Assembly: GCF_900115845.1 (NCBI RefSeq)
Contig: NZ_FOXX01000024.1
Span: 1 to 44,422 of the forward strand
Direction of reading: 5' to 3'
DNA from: Priestia endophytica DSM 13796
Lineage (GTDB): Bacteria; Bacillota; Bacilli; Bacillales; Bacillaceae_H
DNA: 44,422 nt
In this document: positions 41,870-44,422 of the stretch, in pieces
Layout of the letters: each line of letters starts with the position of its first letter
Position numbering within the stretch: the first letter of the stretch is position 1
Made by a program: the position numbers and the translations under genes
The notes under the pieces: generated by a model
Databases searched by the model: none
Seen by the model: the letters and a program-made list of their open reading frames with translations, nothing else
What the model was told of the DNA's origin: nothing

Positions 41870-42731
41870 GAGCTTGTCCTCCAAAAAGCTTTGTGACCTC
41901 TTCTACGGCCTTTTTAAATGTAATAGCATCATGACTAAGGGAGACGCCCAAACGCTGTTCTAGATCCAATATGAACTGGAGAGGCTCTGGGATATCTAAT
42001 CCAATCTCTTTAAGCTTTTCATGTTGCTTAAAGATTTCCTTTGGTGTTCCGCTCATTGAAACTTTCCCTTTATCCATTACAATAATGCGATCTGCATATT
42101 GTGCTGCATCTTCCATACTGTGCGTTACAAGTACAATCGTTAACCCTTGTTCTTTATTTAAAGAGGAAATCAAATTCATAATCTCATTACGCCCTCTTGG
42201 ATCAAGTCCTGCTGTTGGCTCATCAAGAACAAGCACTTGCGGTTCCATTGCTAAAATCCCTGCAATTGCCACACGGCGCATCTGTCCACCGCTTAAATCA
42301 AACGGTGATTTCTGTAGAACTTCCTTTGGCAAACCAACTATTGTAGCAAGCTCATTTGCCCTTTTCTTCGCTTCCTCTTCTGAAACCCCAAAGTTCATCG
42401 GACCAAAACAAATATCTTTTTCAACAGTCTCATCAAAGAGCTGATGTTCAGGAAACTGAAAGACAACGCCAACGCGTTTGCGAACTTCTTTTAAGTGCTT
42501 TTCTTTCTTACCACTTTCAATGATACGATCTCCTATTTGGATACTCCCTTTAGTTGGCTTCAAAAGGGCATTCAAATGCTGGATAACTGTTGACTTACCA
42601 GAGCCTGTATGACCGATTAACGATACGAACTGACCAGAGGGAATGGATAGCGATACATCTTCTAATGCTAATCGTTCAAAAGGCGTTTTAAGCTGATAAC
42701 GATGTTCTACATTTTTGAATATAATCTCCAT
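41859..42731 (-). CDS. ecfA2: ECF transporter ATPase EcfA2
   Basis: A 290-residue ABC ATPase: Walker A GHTGSGKST, Q-loop VFQFPEHQLFDETV, signature LSGGQMRRVAIAGILAM, Walker B VLVLDEPTAGLDP and switch His in LVTHSMEDA. It is one of the paired energizing subunits of the energy-coupling factor module. It overlaps ecfA1 by 25 bases. Confidence 0.96.
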   Translation of the reverse strand: MEIIFKNVEHRYQLKTPFERLALEDVSLSIPSGQFVSLIGHTGSGKSTVIQHLNALLKPTKGSIQIGDRIIESGKKEKHLKEVRKRVGVVFQFPEHQLFDETVEKDICFGPMNFGVSEEEAKKRANELATIVGLPKEVLQKSPFDLSGGQMRRVAIAGILAMEPQVLVLDEPTAGLDPRGRNEIMNLISSLNKEQGLTIVLVTHSMEDAAQYADRIIVMDKGKVSMSGTPKEIFKQHEKLKEIGLDIPEPLQFILDLEQRLGVSLSHDAITFKKAVEEVTKLFGGQAHDE

Positions 42732-43546
42732 AGTTCCTCCACTAAGTTGTCCGTCGTTAAATGAATATGTTCTAAAGAAATTCCTTTGTCCCGCAGAACA
42801 TGACTAATTTGGCTAGCAAGTGGAAAATCAAGGCCAATCTCAGTCAATTTGCTGCCAAGTTCAAAAATCTCTGAAGGTGTTCCAGTTGCAAAAAGTTCTC
42901 CTTTATTGAGGACAATTGCTCTATCAGCTTTCGCTACTTCATTGAGGTCATGGGTAATGGAGATAATCGTTAAATTGCGCTGATTTTTTAACAAACGAAT
43001 GGTTTCGAGAACTTCACTACGCCCTTTTGGATCAAGCATTGATGTTGCTTCATCTAAAAGGATAACATCAGGTGCCATTGCGACAACACCAGCAATACCA
43101 ATTCGCTGCTTCTGACCACCAGATAGACGATGTGGCTCATACTTCTCGAATCCTTTCATTCCAACAACTTCAATTGCTTCCTCTACTCTTTTTCTCATCT
43201 CTTCATATGGAAAGCCATTATTCTCTAACCCAAAAGCAACGTCATCTTCAACTGTTGAACCTACAAATTGATTATCAGGATTTTGAAATACCATTCCAAT
43301 ATGGCGACGTACATCCCATACAGAATCTTCTGTAAGCATAAGATCTGCTACTTTCACAGAACCTTGTTCAGGTAGAATGAGGCCGTTTAAAATTTTAGCA
43401 AGTGTTGATTTTCCTGAGCCATTATGTCCTGCAATTGCAAGCCATTCTCCCTTATAAACATTAAGAGATAAATTGTTTAGCACATAAGGTCCATCTTCTT
43501 CATACCGAAAATACAAGTCTTTCACTTCTATGACTGAGTTTGACAT
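42707..43546 (-). CDS. ecfA1: ECF transporter ATPase EcfA1
   Basis: A 279-residue ABC ATPase: Walker A GHNGSGKST, Q-loop VFQNPDNQFVGSTVEDDVAF, signature LSGGQKQRIGIAGVVAM, Walker B VILLDEATSMLDP and ITHDLNE switch. It is first of the ecfA1-ecfA2-ecfT-truA operon, with AGAGGGGGC before the ATG. Confidence 0.96.
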   Translation of the reverse strand: MSNSVIEVKDLYFRYEEDGPYVLNNLSLNVYKGEWLAIAGHNGSGKSTLAKILNGLILPEQGSVKVADLMLTEDSVWDVRRHIGMVFQNPDNQFVGSTVEDDVAFGLENNGFPYEEMRKRVEEAIEVVGMKGFEKYEPHRLSGGQKQRIGIAGVVAMAPDVILLDEATSMLDPKGRSEVLETIRLLKNQRNLTIISITHDLNEVAKADRAIVLNKGELFATGTPSEIFELGSKLTEIGLDFPLASQISHVLRDKGISLEHIHLTTDNLVEELWRLYSKM

Positions 43547-43593
43547 ATACAGCCCCCTCTACTATGCTCCTCTAGGCTAATTCGTTTCAACAT

Positions 43594-43638
43594 ATAAAAA
43601 AAGGGCATTGAGCAGTTGAGAATAACTGTCACGCCCTT
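43594..43638 (-). terminator. Terminator-like structure after rplQ
   Basis: On the minus strand AAGGGC ... GCCCTT encloses an inner CAGTT/AACTG hairpin and is followed by TTTTTTTAT. It separates the ribosomal-protein/rpoA operon from the ecf genes. Confidence 0.75.
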
Positions 43639-43720
43639 GTAGCACCTATATTGTTCAAATGGGCGTCAGACACTTTCTTTAAAAAAGAAGAGAATCCATA
43701 CGCCCTAAGAACTTCATATA

Positions 43721-44083
43721 TTAAACTAACTCGATGATAGCCATTGGAGCACCGTCACCACGACGAGGTCCAAGTTTCATAATACGAGTGTAGCCACCTT
43801 GACGGTCAGCATAACGAGTAGCCACGTCGCTGAAAAGTTTTTGAACAGCGTCTTGACCAGTCTCTTCGTTTGCTACTTCGTGGCGGATGTATGCTGCAGC
43901 TTGACGGCGAGCATGTAGATCTCCACGTTTACCAAGAGTGATTAGTTTTTCTACAACAGACTTAAGTTCTTTTGCTTTTGGTTCTGTTGTTTCAATGCGC
44001 TCACTGATGATTAAGTCAGTTGCTAAATCGCGAAGAAGTGCTTTACGTTGTGCACTTGTACGACCTAATTTTTGATATCCCAT
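43721..44083 (-). CDS. rplQ: 50S ribosomal protein L17
   Basis: A 120-residue L17 beginning [25 protein letters not shown], with [35 protein letters not shown] and the final [20 protein letters not shown] motifs typical of the family. It follows rpoA by 36 bp, with AGGAGGGAAA before the ATG. Confidence 0.98.
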   Translation of the reverse strand: MGYQKLGRTSAQRKALLRDLATDLIISERIETTEPKAKELKSVVEKLITLGKRGDLHARRQAAAYIRHEVANEETGQDAVQKLFSDVATRYADRQGGYTRIMKLGPRRGDGAPMAIIELV

Positions 44084-44119
44084 GAGTATTTCCCTCCTTC
44101 GTTACTAATTCGCTATCTA

Positions 44120-44422
44120 TCAATCGTCTTTACGTAGTCCTAGACCAAGCTCTTCAAGTTTAGCTTTCACTTCTTCAAGAGATTTACGTCCTAAGTTACG
44201 TACTTTCATCATATCTTCTTCTGTTTTATTCGCAAGCTCTTGTACTGTGTTAATGCCAGCACGTTTTAAGCAGTTGTAAGAACGTACAGAAAGGTCAAGC
44301 TCTTCAATCGTCATTTCAAGAACTTTCTCTTCTTCTTTTTCAACCATAATCTCTGCTTTTTGTGCCTCATCTGTTAATCCAACAAAGATGTTTAAATGCT
44401 CTGTTAGGATTTTAGCACCTAG
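44120..44422 (-). CDS. rpoA: RNA polymerase alpha subunit, C-terminal part (cut by window end)
   Basis: The last 100 codons of rpoA. The frame is open from the window edge ([21 protein letters not shown]) through the linker into the alpha-CTD, with [41 protein letters not shown] and end GLGLRKDD. The CTD contacts UP-element DNA and activators such as the AraC-type regulators. The 5' part lies outside the window. Confidence 0.98.
   Translation of the reverse strand, partial: LGAKILTEHLNIFVGLTDEAQKAEIMVEKEEEKVLEMTIEELDLSVRSYNCLKRAGINTVQELANKTEEDMMKVRNLGRKSLEEVKAKLEELGLGLRKDD

Overview
The window comes from the chromosome of a low-G+C, endospore-forming Bacillaceae (Bacillus sensu lato). The evidence is the conserved order rpoA-rplQ-ecfA1-ecfA2-ecfT-truA-rplM-rpsI ... 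ybaK-cwlD-salA-gerD-kbaA-pdaB-16S rRNA. This is the B. subtilis-type arrangement downstream of rpoA, read here on the minus strand. Spore genes (pdaB, gerD, cwlD, kbaA) and a good sigma-G-type promoter before gerD agree with this. I cannot name the species from the short 16S piece.

In B. subtilis, ybaK lies close to rpsI. Here about 34 kb of accessory DNA separates them. From left to right it holds: (1) a DHA2-type MFS exporter (5263-6792); (2) a levan locus (7263-14839) with a YesM/YesN-type two-component system, an orphan sugar-binding lipoprotein, levansucrase SacB and endolevanase LevB; (3) an amino-acid permease, then an operon that looks built for oxidative phenylalanine breakdown (15131-22629): FlK-type thioesterase, phenylalanine dehydrogenase and E1alpha/E1beta/E2 of a 2-oxoacid dehydrogenase, divergent from an Lrp/AsnC regulator; (4) a glucitol locus (22945-30303) with an SDR, fructokinase, GPH permease GutP, sorbitol dehydrogenase GutB and the divergent STAND activator GutR, with a perfect palindrome in the gutB/gutR gap; (5) a luciferase-like monooxygenase and a small unknown gene (30335-31762).

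The most striking part is 32146-39387. A compact thiazole/oxazole-modified microcin (TOMM) cluster of the heterocycloanthracin/sonorensin type encodes a 93-residue precursor with 14 cysteines, 13 of them exactly every third residue, a ThiF-like maturation protein, a C-domain/YcaO cyclodehydratase ending in PHPHPFP, and a SagB-type dehydrogenase. A small XRE regulator and a possible small membrane protein lie at its right end. The cluster is bracketed by a 67-bp direct repeat of the 3' end of rpsI. One copy is the end of the intact gene and the other is an orphan remnant. They differ by one synonymous base. I read this as a roughly 7.2-kb genomic island that entered at the rpsI 3' end and restored the gene. 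No integrase is visible inside it.

The right end returns to housekeeping genes: rpsI, rplM with an L13-leader-like hairpin, truA, the ECF energy-coupling module, rplQ and the 3' part of rpoA.
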